From a virus: a stretch of DNA of 24,260 nucleotides. Each line of letters opens with the position of its first letter. Within the stretch, counting starts at the first letter, position 1. Shown piece by piece: positions 7,933 to 16,449 of the stretch. A model generated the notes under the pieces. That model did not search any database. It saw nothing but the letters and a program-made list of their open reading frames with translations, and was not told the origin of the DNA. The stretch is from IMG/VR virus record IMGVR_UViG_3300047550_003812, positions 1 through 24,260 of that record; one strand, written 5' to 3'. The position numbers were made by a program, and so were the translations under genes.

Positions 7933-9404
7933 TGGAAATATTTGTTAAGAAACGTTCAGGAGAAACAGAACCACTTAATTTAGAAAAATGGCAAGCACAG
8001 ATTGCAAAAATCTGCAAAGGTATTGCAGATGTAAGTCAATCAATGATTGAAATCAAAGCACAACCACATTTTTATAATGGAATTTCTACCCGTGAAATAG
8101 ATGAAATTACATTACGTGCCATTTCAGACCTAATCAACGTAGAAATAAATCCAGAAGTTGGTAACACCAACTATCAGTATGTAGCAGGTAAACAACGTGT
8201 TGGGATGCTTCGTAAAGACGTATATGGATCATATGATCCACCAAAACTATATGAAATCGTAAAAAAGAATGTTGAAGTAGGTCTTTATACGCCTGAACTA
8301 TTAGAATGGTATACAGAAGAAGAATGGAATAAAATGGATGCTATGATTGATCATAGCAAAGATGAACTTTATAGCTATGCAGCAATTGAGCAATTGGTTG
8401 AGAAATATCTAGTAAAAAATCGCACAACCAAACAGATTTATGAAACGCCGCAAGTCAGATACATGATTGCTGCCGCCACTGTTTTTCATCGTGAGGAACC
8501 ACAATCAGCTAGAATGCGTTACATAAAGGAGTACTACAATGCTGCATCCGATGGTCTTTTTACTCTCGCTACTCCTGTTCTCGCTGGTCTTGGCACTCCT
8601 ACCAAGCAGTTTTCTAGTTGCGTCCTCATACGCAGCGATGATGATCTTGATAGTATATTTGCTAGCGGGGAAATGATGGCAAAATATGCCAGCAAACGTG
8701 CTGGTATTGGTCTTGAAATTGGTAGAGTTAGACCTTTAGGCGCCCCAATTAGAAAGGGTGAAATACTACATACTGGACTAGTTCCTTTCTTGAAGAAATG
8801 GTTTGGTGATCTTAGGTCCTGCAGTCAGGGTGGCATTCGTAACGCCAGCGCTACTATTACATATCCTATTTGGCATTATCAATTTGAAGACCTAATTGTT
8901 CTTAAGAATAATCAAGGAACTGAAGAAACCAGAGTACGACATTTGGATTATAATGTAGTAATGAGTAGTTTATTTCTAAAACGATTTAAGAACAAAGAAA
9001 ATATTACATTTTTTGATCCTAACGAAGTCCCTGATCTTTATGAGGCATACTATCGTGACATTTCTCTATTTGATCATTTATATGTTCAATGCGAAAAGAG
9101 AACCGATCTTCGCAAGAAGACTATGAATGCTGAAGATGTCTTTAAGAGTGGGATCTTAAAAGAAAGAACAGATACAGGACGTATATACATTACCTTTATT
9201 GATAATGTACAGAAACAGGGTCCTTTTGATACTAAACTATATCCCATCTATCAGTCAAATCTTTGTCAAGAGATTTTACTTCATACCAAGAGTTTTAAGA
9301 GAATGGATCCTGAGCGTAAATTAATTCGTGTTAAAAAATCCAATGTTGATGAGTTTATGAAGAACAAATCCAACGATATAGTAAAAATCAGGCGAATACA
9401 ATAA
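7932..9404 (+). CDS. nrdA: Ribonucleotide reductase class Ia large subunit, N-terminal piece
   Basis: 490 residues, against about 750 or more for a whole NrdA. Residues 1-90 are an ATP-cone (opens EIFVKKRSGETEPLNLEKW). The barrel follows, with the first redox-active Cys in QFSSCVLI (equivalent to E. coli Cys225). The active-site strand QSNLCQEI has Asn443, Cys445 and Glu447, matching E. coli Asn437, Cys439 and Glu441. Homology stops at Asp459; residues 460-490 are a novel basic tail (10 Lys/Arg, 4 Asp/Glu), then TAA. The rest of NrdA, starting just before the Cys462 equivalent, is at 10403-11422. NrdA reduces ribonucleoside diphosphates together with NrdB. The start overlaps the upstream remnant stop (TAATG). 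Confidence 0.93.
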   Translation: MEIFVKKRSGETEPLNLEKWQAQIAKICKGIADVSQSMIEIKAQPHFYNGISTREIDEITLRAISDLINVEINPEVGNTNYQYVAGKQRVGMLRKDVYGSYDPPKLYEIVKKNVEVGLYTPELLEWYTEEEWNKMDAMIDHSKDELYSYAAIEQLVEKYLVKNRTTKQIYETPQVRYMIAAATVFHREEPQSARMRYIKEYYNAASDGLFTLATPVLAGLGTPTKQFSSCVLIRSDDDLDSIFASGEMMAKYASKRAGIGLEIGRVRPLGAPIRKGEILHTGLVPFLKKWFGDLRSCSQGGIRNASATITYPIWHYQFEDLIVLKNNQGTEETRVRHLDYNVVMSSLFLKRFKNKENITFFDPNEVPDLYEAYYRDISLFDHLYVQCEKRTDLRKKTMNAEDVFKSGILKERTDTGRIYITFIDNVQKQGPFDTKLYPIYQSNLCQEILLHTKSFKRMDPERKLIRVKKSNVDEFMKNKSNDIVKIRRIQ

Positions 9405-9419
9405 TTAAATGTGCTTAAA

Positions 9420-9452
9420 GTACAGAGTAATGATAAATAACTGTACAGGAGG
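9420..9452 (+). promoter_or_regulatory. Hairpin with late-promoter-like box ahead of the nrdA-embedded endonuclease
   Basis: GTACAG (9420-9425) and CTGTAC (9441-9446) form a perfect 6-bp inverted repeat. The 15-base loop contains GATAAATA (9432-9439), one base off the T4 late promoter TATAAATA. A strong ribosome binding site AGGAGG (9447-9452) begins directly after the 3' arm, 5 bases before ATG 9458. Transcripts from upstream could fold and crowd the site, while transcripts starting just after the box would lack the 5' arm. This is the arrangement known for T4 I-TevI, but here it is inferred from a short stem. Confidence 0.45.
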
Positions 9453-9457
9453 CACAA

Positions 9458-10222
9458 ATGAATTACTCAGGTTTTATATACGAATGGATAAACAAAATAG
9501 ATGGAATGAAGTACTTGGGGTCACATAAAGGTACAATCAATGATGGTTATACTGGAAGCGGTAAGCGATTTGAAAATGCCAAAAACAAATATGGTATTGA
9601 AAATTTTGAAAGAACTATTGTAGAATATGTTGAAAAAGAGGAAGATATATTGGTAAGAGAGCAATATTATTTGGATGAAAGAAATTGTGCTAAGAGTTCT
9701 CTTTATTACAATATTTCGCCTAATGCAGGAGGAGGGGATTGTGGAAACGGTCCTAAAATATCCGAATCAAGAAAAAGAAGATTCGCTACAGACTTGGTAA
9801 TAAGCAACAAAGGCAAAGCGATGAAGGAGGAACAAAAAATTAAATTAGCAGATGAATGGGAAGTTATTACTCCTGCTAAAGAAGTTTTGACGATCACTAA
9901 TATGCTTGAATTTTGCCGCCAACATAAACTAAACGCCAGTGCTATGAGTGCAGTTTCTCGTGGTAGAAGAAGTATGTATAAAGGTTATAAATGTAAAAAA
10001 TTAACCAACAAAAGAGAAGTCGAATATGAGCACAAAGAATATGTCTTTATGACTAAAGAAGAAAGAAGTCAACAACTCAAAGAGTTGGCAATCAAAGGTG
10101 GCAAACATCATGAAGCAGTAAAAATTGAATATGATGGTGTTGTTTATGGTAGTATAGTAGAAGCAAAAGAAGCAACAGGCAAAAGTTACTACTTAATTAC
10201 AAAATATGGAAAGAGAATTTAA
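9458..10222 (+). CDS. GIY-YIG homing endonuclease inserted in nrdA
   Basis: 254 residues. The N-terminal nuclease has GFIYEW (GIY strand), MKYLGSHKG (YIG strand), the YTGSGKRF motif, NKYGIENF, a catalytic-type Glu in VREQYYLDERN, and YYNISPNAGGG, as in phage Seg-type enzymes. The middle (DEWEVITPAKEVLTITNMLEF and onward to GYKCKKL) and the end (VKIEYDGVVYGSIVEAKEATGKSYY, first part) resemble IENR1/NUMOD1 DNA-binding repeats. A good AGGAGG site precedes ATG 9458. The gene sits between the two nrdA pieces, after the stop of the first, so it is a free-standing endonuclease rather than an intein. Core motifs look intact. Confidence 0.88.
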   Translation: MNYSGFIYEWINKIDGMKYLGSHKGTINDGYTGSGKRFENAKNKYGIENFERTIVEYVEKEEDILVREQYYLDERNCAKSSLYYNISPNAGGGDCGNGPKISESRKRRFATDLVISNKGKAMKEEQKIKLADEWEVITPAKEVLTITNMLEFCRQHKLNASAMSAVSRGRRSMYKGYKCKKLTNKREVEYEHKEYVFMTKEERSQQLKELAIKGGKHHEAVKIEYDGVVYGSIVEAKEATGKSYYLITKYGKRI

Positions 10223-10223
10223 T

Positions 10224-10406
10224 ATGAAAGATCCTAAATTAGGGTATCACTGGATATGGATGTTACCAGTTTGGTTAATGTGTGAAGCATACTTTAAAGT
10301 TTGTGATCTTTGTAGATATGTTTATTATCAAATTAATATCAAACTGATTTATAAACGAAATCCAGAGATTAAAGAATTAACGAAATTATCAGGAATAAAG
10401 AAATGA
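10224..10406 (+). CDS. 60-residue ORF between endonuclease and nrdA C-terminal piece
   Basis: Not recognised. The ATG at 10224 directly follows the endonuclease stop (TAA 10220-10222) and has GGAAAGAG upstream. An in-frame ATG at 10206 would overlap the endonuclease by 17 bases and is less likely. The stop overlaps the start of the nrdA 3' piece (ATGA at 10403), so it probably couples translation into that piece. The aromatic hydrophobic stretch WIWMLPVWLMCEAYF near residues 10-24 could be a single membrane segment, and the C-terminal half is basic. Possible roles are passenger of the endonuclease or simply a translational bridge. Confidence 0.55.
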   Translation: MKDPKLGYHWIWMLPVWLMCEAYFKVCDLCRYVYYQINIKLIYKRNPEIKELTKLSGIKK

Positions 10407-11422
10407 ATAAACTATATGAAGAAATAGATTATCTTCCAGAAGAATTGGATGATGAATATGAGTATTATGAAATTGACGAAGCAGAGGGCAGGGTGGCCTT
10501 ATGCACACTTGGAAGTATCAATTGGGGATGCTTTAGAAATCCAGAAGATATGCGCCGTGCTTGCAGAATTCTTGCACGTAGTCTAAACAACATACTTGAT
10601 TATCAAGACTTTTTAAGTATACAAAGTAAGCTCAGTAATGAAGAAATTAGACCATTGGGTATAGGAGTCACTAATCTAGCATATTGGCACGCTAAACGTG
10701 GTTTTAAATACGGTGAAAAAGATGCACTGGCTGAAGTTAAATCATGGATGGAACATCAAGCCTATTATCTAACTGAAGTCAATGTCGAGTTGGCTAAAGA
10801 AAGAGGTAAATGTTTGCATAGTGATGAAATGCGTTATGGTCAAGGTATTTTCCCTTGGGAACTACGTGCAGAAGGCGTAAATCAACTAACAGATTTTACT
10901 CCTGAATTAGACTGGGAAAATCTAAGAACAGAAATGAAAACGTATGGGGTTCGTAATGGAACACTAATGGCTATTGCACCCGTTGAATCTAGTTCAGTGG
11001 TCATCAATTCAACTAATGGCATTGAGTTGCCCATGAGTCTAATTACAACTAAAGAAAGTAAAGCTGGTAGTTTCACTCAAGTAGTGCCAGAATATCAAAA
11101 GTTGAAGAATAAATATCAACTTATGTGGGAGCAGAAAGATTGTATTGATTATTTGAAAACTGCTGCTGTTTTGGCAGCATATGTTGATCAAAGCATCAGT
11201 ACAAATACTTTTTATTCACCTAAACATTTTGCTGATAAAAAAGTTCCTGCAACACTTATTGCAAAGAATTTAATGCTCGCACAGAAATATGGTCTAAAAA
11301 CACTGTACTATTCACTTTTGGATAAATCTGGATCTAAACTTTCAATTGAGGCACCTACTACTAATTTAAAAGATGTTGAAGAAATAGCACAAGAAGAACA
11401 CTGCGAAAGCTGTGTTTTATAA
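10403..11422 (+). CDS. nrdA: Ribonucleotide reductase class Ia large subunit, C-terminal piece
   Basis: 339 residues with its own start (AGGA at 10391-10394). Residues 1-24 are an unusual acidic, Tyr-rich head (10 Asp/Glu, 1 Lys, 5 Tyr). NrdA homology begins near Asp25 with EGRVALCTLGSINWG, where Cys34 equals E. coli Cys462. Further motifs are RPLGIGVTNLAYWHAKRG, the substrate loop APVESSSVVINSTNG, the radical-transfer tyrosine pair in TLYYSLLDK, and the C-terminal redox pair Cys334/Cys337 in HCESCVL. Every active-site element missing from the first piece is here, so the two chains together make one complete NrdA. Twelve bases separate it from nrdB. Confidence 0.93.
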   Translation: MNKLYEEIDYLPEELDDEYEYYEIDEAEGRVALCTLGSINWGCFRNPEDMRRACRILARSLNNILDYQDFLSIQSKLSNEEIRPLGIGVTNLAYWHAKRGFKYGEKDALAEVKSWMEHQAYYLTEVNVELAKERGKCLHSDEMRYGQGIFPWELRAEGVNQLTDFTPELDWENLRTEMKTYGVRNGTLMAIAPVESSSVVINSTNGIELPMSLITTKESKAGSFTQVVPEYQKLKNKYQLMWEQKDCIDYLKTAAVLAAYVDQSISTNTFYSPKHFADKKVPATLIAKNLMLAQKYGLKTLYYSLLDKSGSKLSIEAPTTNLKDVEEIAQEEHCESCVL

Positions 11423-11434
11423 ACAAGGAATAAT

Positions 11435-12538
11435 ATGTCAAAAGAGCAATATAACTTAAGTGTTAATCCAAACTATTTACGCCGTCGAATGTTTTTAGAT
11501 GGTACGGTAACAGTACAACGATTTGAGGAATTTAAATACCCTAAAATTGCTAATTATGAAACAACCGCACGTGGCTTCTTTTGGGTACCAGAAGAAATCA
11601 GTTTAACTAAAGATGCTGGAGATTTTAAAACTGCTAGCGATACTGTAAAACATATCTTTACTAGTAACCTATTGCGTCAAACTGCATTAGATAGTTTGCA
11701 AGGTCGCGGCCCTACACAAATTTTTACACCAGTTGTTAGTGTTCCTGAACTAGAAACATTGATGTTTAATTGGGGATTCTTTGAATCTAATATTCATAGT
11801 CGCAGTTATAGCCACATCATACGTAATATCTATAACGTTCCAAAAGAAGTTTTCAACACTATCCATGATACAAAAGAAATCGTGGATATGGCTAGTAGCG
11901 TTGGTAAGTACTATGATAACTTACACAGATTAAACTGTATCAAAGAAATAGATGATGACCCAAATAACTGCCCAGAAGAATCGCACATCAAGGCAATATG
12001 GTTAGCATTAAATGCCAGCTATGCACTAGAAGCCTTTAGATTTATGGTAAGTTTTGCTACAAGCCTTGCAATGGTTGAAAACAAGATTTTCATCGGAAAT
12101 GGCAACATCATAAGTCTTATTCTTCAAGATGAAATACTACATAAGGAATGGACTGCTTATATTATCAATACTGTAGTAAAGGATGATCCGCGTTTTGCCA
12201 AAGCAAAGGTAGAGTGTGAAGCAGAAGTTTATGCTCTATACATGGATGTCATTCGTGAAGAAAAAGCATGGGCGGATTATCTATTTAAGAAAGGCCCAGT
12301 CATTGGACTTAATGCTCAAATCCTAAAAGATTTTGTGGATTATACCGCAGCAACTGCATTGAAAGAAATTGGTTTAAAGTATAACGCATCTTCTCCTAAA
12401 GCAACTCCTATTCCGTGGTTTAACAAACATGCTTCAACCAGCACAAAACAAGTTGCATTACAAGAGAATGAAAGTACCAACTATCTTGTAGGTAGTATGA
12501 GTGCTGATATAAACTATGATGAATTACCCGAAATTTAA
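11435..12538 (+). CDS. nrdB: Ribonucleotide reductase class Ia small subunit
   Basis: 367 residues, the usual length. It generates and holds the tyrosyl radical used by NrdA. Ligand motifs are visible: an Asp region after FFWVPEEISLTKD, FESNIHSRSYSHIIRNIYN with the Glu and His ligands and the radical Tyr four residues after the His (E. coli Glu115, His118, Tyr122), ALEAFRF (Glu204), and LQDEILHKEW (Glu238, His241). All appear conserved, so this is a canonical NrdB. AAGGAATAAT provides the ribosome binding site. It forms an operon with split nrdA and the glutaredoxin. Confidence 0.95.
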   Translation: MSKEQYNLSVNPNYLRRRMFLDGTVTVQRFEEFKYPKIANYETTARGFFWVPEEISLTKDAGDFKTASDTVKHIFTSNLLRQTALDSLQGRGPTQIFTPVVSVPELETLMFNWGFFESNIHSRSYSHIIRNIYNVPKEVFNTIHDTKEIVDMASSVGKYYDNLHRLNCIKEIDDDPNNCPEESHIKAIWLALNASYALEAFRFMVSFATSLAMVENKIFIGNGNIISLILQDEILHKEWTAYIINTVVKDDPRFAKAKVECEAEVYALYMDVIREEKAWADYLFKKGPVIGLNAQILKDFVDYTAATALKEIGLKYNASSPKATPIPWFNKHASTSTKQVALQENESTNYLVGSMSADINYDELPEI

Positions 12539-12552
12539 AGAAAGGAGTTTTT

Positions 12553-12777
12553 ATGAGCGTAATAGTTTGGAGCAAGTACAATTGTCCACAATGTGAACAA
12601 GCAAAGAGTTTGTTAAAACAAAAAGGAATTCAATTTGAAGAAAGAAAAATAGGTGATGGTTGGATGAAAGAAGAACTGCTTGAAGCAGTGCCTACCGCAA
12701 AATCAGTGCCACAGATATTCATGAATGAAGAATATGTAGGTGGTTTGACAGAACTAAAACAAAGATTGGCAGCATAA
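12553..12777 (+). CDS. Glutaredoxin / NrdH-like redoxin
   Basis: 74 residues. The CPQC active site is at Cys11-Cys14 (WSKYNCPQCEQAKSLL). The cis-proline motif SVPQIFM and GGLTELK near the end complete the glutaredoxin fold. It is the expected electron donor for the C-terminal Cys pair of the NrdA C-terminal piece. AGAAAGGAG lies directly upstream (a strong site). The next gene starts one base after its stop. Whether it takes electrons from glutathione or thioredoxin reductase cannot be told from the sequence. Confidence 0.92.
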   Translation: MSVIVWSKYNCPQCEQAKSLLKQKGIQFEERKIGDGWMKEELLEAVPTAKSVPQIFMNEEYVGGLTELKQRLAA

Positions 12778-12778
12778 C

Positions 12779-13078
12779 ATGAATTTAACAGTGAATGAAA
12801 TTTACAGTTTTAAGCTTTTTTCCGGAGAAGAAGTTATCACTAAAGTAGTAGGGTTTTTTAATGACTACTACTTGATAAGTGATCCAGTAAGTGTGGCTCC
12901 TGGACCACAAGGCATTGGATTGATGCCAAGCATGTTTACCGCAGATACCAAAGAAAATATTAGACTAAATACTAATAGTATTGCGATAATTGCAGAAACA
13001 GAAGATGCAGTTAAAACAAAATATATAGAGGCTACAACTGGGATAAAGGTTCCTAGTAAAAAATTAATTCTTGGATAA
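12779..13078 (+). CDS. Sm-like small beta-barrel phage protein
   Basis: 99 residues. The N-terminal half, IYSFKLFSGEEVITKVVGFF then YYLISDPVSVAPG, has the Sm-fold pattern (strand, Gly-Glu turn, strand). The second half, PGPQGIGLMPSMFTAD and LNTNSIAIIAETED, looks like a conserved phage family. The role is unknown; a small RNA- or protein-binding ring or an assembly factor is possible. It sits between the redox genes and the structural genes, with one-to-three-base gaps to its neighbours. Confidence 0.6.
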   Translation: MNLTVNEIYSFKLFSGEEVITKVVGFFNDYYLISDPVSVAPGPQGIGLMPSMFTADTKENIRLNTNSIAIIAETEDAVKTKYIEATTGIKVPSKKLILG

Positions 13079-13081
13079 ACT

Positions 13082-13351
13082 ATGCCACAACTTAGTAGAA
13101 TAGGTGATACAAATGAAGCAGGAGGTGCAATAATTCGCGGAGCAGGTACTGTATTTGCTAATGGAATACCTGTTGGCTTGCATGTAAGTAGTATCACTCC
13201 TCATAGAAAAGGTAGACCACATTTGTCTGCAACAACGACTAATGGTAGTCCCACTGTTATTTGTGAAGGATCACCTGTTCTACGAGTTACATCAGGTAAC
13301 ACATGTGGTCATAGTATAGTTCAAGGTAGTCCAAATATCAATTGTCCATAA
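13082..13351 (+). CDS. PAAR-domain spike-tip protein
   Basis: 89 residues spanning a single PAAR domain: RIGDTNEAGGAIIRGAGTVF, NGIPVGLHVSSITPH, NGSPTVICEGSPVLRVTSGN, then TCGHSIVQGSPNIN. The His/Cys residues in HVSSITPH and TCGH are the likely zinc ligands. In T4 the equivalent (gp5.4) caps the needle formed by gp5 and sharpens it for membrane piercing. It lies directly upstream of a 1023-residue probable structural gene, consistent with a baseplate or tail locus. Confidence 0.9.
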   Translation: MPQLSRIGDTNEAGGAIIRGAGTVFANGIPVGLHVSSITPHRKGRPHLSATTTNGSPTVICEGSPVLRVTSGNTCGHSIVQGSPNINCP

Positions 13352-13352
13352 A

Positions 13353-16300
13353 ATGCCACAACAAAGTCCATTAAGTATAAATGTTTTAAGTTCTTTATTC
13401 CAAGACACAGGGTTAGGAATAAACCCCTTCGTAACTGAATATGTAGGGTCAAGCAAAACTAATACAGATTATACTCTGGGCTCAGTCATAACTAATAGTT
13501 GTCTCAAACAACTTACATATGCTATCAATGATGCATATGTAAGAGGACAAGTTAGTCTCACCCCTGCAGGCACTTCAGTCTATGATAACTTAATATCAAT
13601 TGGACAAAATTCAATACCTGCGTTGGGTAACAGCAAATCACCTGGTTATACTATAACCGATCCATCAAATAATTGGAGTAACTACCCTAGTTCTGCTACT
13701 TATAAAGGTCCCGCAACCACTGGATATTCTATTTCGGGAAACACAGGACAAGGACAAGAAGCAACATGGATTCCATGGTCAACTCTTAACGACAACGTAT
13801 CAGTAACCCAATGGGGATTTGTAAGATCATTTGCATTACAAGCATGGAACGAATATAACTATAATGGTATTCCTTCAGGCTCTGGAATGCCAGAATACAA
13901 AAGTTTTATATTCTCTTTCATCAACTATAAAAACTTTCTAGAATCTACCAACCAAACTATACTTTCACTTAAAAATAGTATAGATTTCATGCAAGGGACA
14001 TTCAGTAATACAAATGATTTAAGTACTGGTGATATATCCGGAGTAACTTTAGCAACACAAGTTTTTGGACAAGATTGTATTGCATTAGGTAAAGCAATTG
14101 ATTTAAGTAAAATTAATAAATTTGGTTTGCCTTCAGTATTACTGCAAACAATATACTCAAACAATGCATTGACACAGGCTCTTTCTTTGGCATTATTATC
14201 AGCTGGATTAACAACACAAGAAATAACTACTATAGCTAATGGCACCGCAAGTATAGTAACAATGAATCAAGAGCAAAAAATATATGGTTCATTTTTAGTT
14301 ATTACTGGTGTAAATCTCAGTGAAATACTGATACCTTTGAATTGTAAAACTAAAAACTTAGAAAGTCTAGCTGATTTACTTAGTGTTAAAAAGATTTTCC
14401 CTAACAGTTATACCTCATTAACAGTACCAGTATATGATATGGGTAATGGTAGATCAAACAGCAAAATTTATTACTTACTATTTGAAAATGGCACAGTAAG
14501 CAAACAGGTTTCTAATTACCTCAAAGACACTTCAACTGTTTCTAATCTAACAACTACTAATACTAATACCTTCAATTTTCAACCACAAGATCCTGGATTT
14601 GGATCTTATCTATATCAAATTTTACCTGATGATATAGCTGTTGTTGCAGGAGCGTTTTCGGCTTCTATGCAACAAATCAAAAATATACTGTCAATTGATT
14701 TTGAAAAATTTAGTCAGGTTGTTTTTTCTATTGAAATGCCCGATAGAAACATGAATTTGTTGACTGGAGTAACTCAGCCAACGGACAACACATTAGCAAA
14801 TCAAACGTTAACTAAACTTGCTTTAGGAAGTGGCCCTCATGGTACATATACTATGAGTGATTTTTTTGGATGTCTTTCGGGCTTACCTTATATGTGGAAT
14901 GACTTACAAAAATACATTAAGTCATTGACCACTAAAAAACTGCAAAACATTTATAATGAACTTTATCTTGCAACTACATGGGAATCAGCAACAGTAACAG
15001 TTCAATATACTACTAGTGCAGGTCCGATCTATACTATTACTGGCATAACAATAACTGACCCTGGCGGTGGTTATGGTAGAGGTTCAGCAGTAGCGCCCAC
15101 AATAACAATTGCCGGTGGATCTGGTGCTACTGCTGTTTGTACTATAGGAACTGATAGTAGTGATGTAGGGTCAAATGGTAATGGTACATATGGAAGAGTA
15201 ATATCTGCGACTATTACTTCTATTGGTACTCCAAATGGAACTATACCCACAGTAACAATACAATCGCCGCCAGTAGCAACATTGCCAGTAGATGTTAATG
15301 GAAATGTATCAACATCAGGTACAAATACAGCATCAGGATATGCAGGTTGGCCAACAATGAACACTGTTGTTGATGCTTATATCACTCAAGCTAATACTGA
15401 AATATCAAGTATTCAAACAAGTAATGTCAATGCCAGCAATGCGTTAAACACAATTTATTATGTTGCTGGGCAACAATTAACTGTAGAACAACGTGCTAGA
15501 TTTACTGCTTTACCTCCAGTAGCTATCCCTAGAGATACTAGTGAAGCAGTTTATCCAACTACTGTAACGAATTTTGTTAATAGTATAAATGAATTGAGTA
15601 AAAATACATTACCACATATGTATGCTCAGACATTAGAATCTATTGCTGATTTAACTACAGTCGGTGGACAAAATTTGTTAAGCTTGATGCGTCAAGAAAG
15701 AAATGCTGCAAGGTTACAAGAGATAGGCATCACGCTAGATAACAAAATTCCAGATGCGTTAGATAGCAAAACTGTTAAGTTATTGTCATCAAACGGTACA
15801 GTACCTACTGGATTGTTTGGAATAGATATATCAGGTGTAAACGGTGATCCAACTAATCCTGTGACAACATATACATTACCTAGTAATTACTTACAGAAAG
15901 GTGATTCAGGGCAAACATTATCAACTTGCCCAATGGGTTTTTATGATCCTAATACTGAAAGTTATAAGATTTCAAATCAAGTTTCTCAAGTTGGTCAATA
16001 CACAGTTATCGACCAGATTCTTAGTTTACCGAAAAATTCCACAAATAATACTAATTTATTAGGACCAGAAATGAATGGAACAGGTCCTGCAAATCAACTA
16101 CCAGTACCAGTAACAAATCAAATTGATACGGGTATTAATATATTCCAAACTGGAGTAGAAGATTTGGGCATTAATGGTGCAATATCAAGTGTAGCATTAG
16201 AACCCATTGCAGTTGTAAGAGCAGGACCTAGATTAGTAAGTGGTGTTGGATCTGATTTAGTGACAGATAGTCCTATGATTCCTGGAAGTTTTGCAGGGTC

Positions 16301-16424
16301 AGATGCGTCAGATGTAATTCCTCCTAATTTAAATGCTGCATATACTTCATCAACACTTGGATGTTTCAAGTATGATGTTGATGAAGCAATAGCCGAAGTC
16401 GTTAGATGTAACTGCGATTGTTAA
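13353..16424 (+). CDS. Large probable virion structural protein (1023 residues)
   Basis: No family recognised overall. No signal peptide or membrane segments; rich in Ser, Thr, Asn and Gly, as in phage structural proteins. Residues about 549-640 contain ITGITITDPGGGYGRGS, APTITIAGGSGATAVCTIG and a second partial copy. This is a beta-rich repeat type widespread in phage and bacterial surface proteins (typically xxPGSGYTSAPTVTISGG). The C-terminus is Cys-rich (CFKYDVDEAIAEVVRCNCDC). One base after the PAAR gene, so a baseplate or spike-associated role is the best guess. The GT-rich modification blocks on both sides leave open that it is glycosylated. Confidence 0.72.
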   Translation: MPQQSPLSINVLSSLFQDTGLGINPFVTEYVGSSKTNTDYTLGSVITNSCLKQLTYAINDAYVRGQVSLTPAGTSVYDNLISIGQNSIPALGNSKSPGYTITDPSNNWSNYPSSATYKGPATTGYSISGNTGQGQEATWIPWSTLNDNVSVTQWGFVRSFALQAWNEYNYNGIPSGSGMPEYKSFIFSFINYKNFLESTNQTILSLKNSIDFMQGTFSNTNDLSTGDISGVTLATQVFGQDCIALGKAIDLSKINKFGLPSVLLQTIYSNNALTQALSLALLSAGLTTQEITTIANGTASIVTMNQEQKIYGSFLVITGVNLSEILIPLNCKTKNLESLADLLSVKKIFPNSYTSLTVPVYDMGNGRSNSKIYYLLFENGTVSKQVSNYLKDTSTVSNLTTTNTNTFNFQPQDPGFGSYLYQILPDDIAVVAGAFSASMQQIKNILSIDFEKFSQVVFSIEMPDRNMNLLTGVTQPTDNTLANQTLTKLALGSGPHGTYTMSDFFGCLSGLPYMWNDLQKYIKSLTTKKLQNIYNELYLATTWESATVTVQYTTSAGPIYTITGITITDPGGGYGRGSAVAPTITIAGGSGATAVCTIGTDSSDVGSNGNGTYGRVISATITSIGTPNGTIPTVTIQSPPVATLPVDVNGNVSTSGTNTASGYAGWPTMNTVVDAYITQANTEISSIQTSNVNASNALNTIYYVAGQQLTVEQRARFTALPPVAIPRDTSEAVYPTTVTNFVNSINELSKNTLPHMYAQTLESIADLTTVGGQNLLSLMRQERNAARLQEIGITLDNKIPDALDSKTVKLLSSNGTVPTGLFGIDISGVNGDPTNPVTTYTLPSNYLQKGDSGQTLSTCPMGFYDPNTESYKISNQVSQVGQYTVIDQILSLPKNSTNNTNLLGPEMNGTGPANQLPVPVTNQIDTGINIFQTGVEDLGINGAISSVALEPIAVVRAGPRLVSGVGSDLVTDSPMIPGSFAGSDASDVIPPNLNAAYTSSTLGCFKYDVDEAIAEVVRCNCDC

Positions 16425-16429
16425 AAACA

Positions 16430-16449
16430 AAAGTTTGACAACAAACTTT
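16430..16449 (+). terminator. Perfect 8-bp hairpin after the structural gene
   Basis: AAAGTTTG and CAAACTTT pair around an ACAA loop, 6 bases after the stop at 16424. No T-run follows, so it is a weak candidate as an intrinsic terminator. The -35 box of the promoter below lies across its 5' arm and loop, so it may also be a protein-binding palindrome. Confidence 0.35.

Noticed and set aside
9309-10470. A group I intron or intein interrupting nrdA
   Set aside because: No group I core pairing elements are recognisable, both pieces have their own stop or start with ribosome binding site, and no intein splice residues (leading Cys block, terminal His-Asn before Cys/Ser) flank the break. RNA evidence would be needed to exclude an intron fully.
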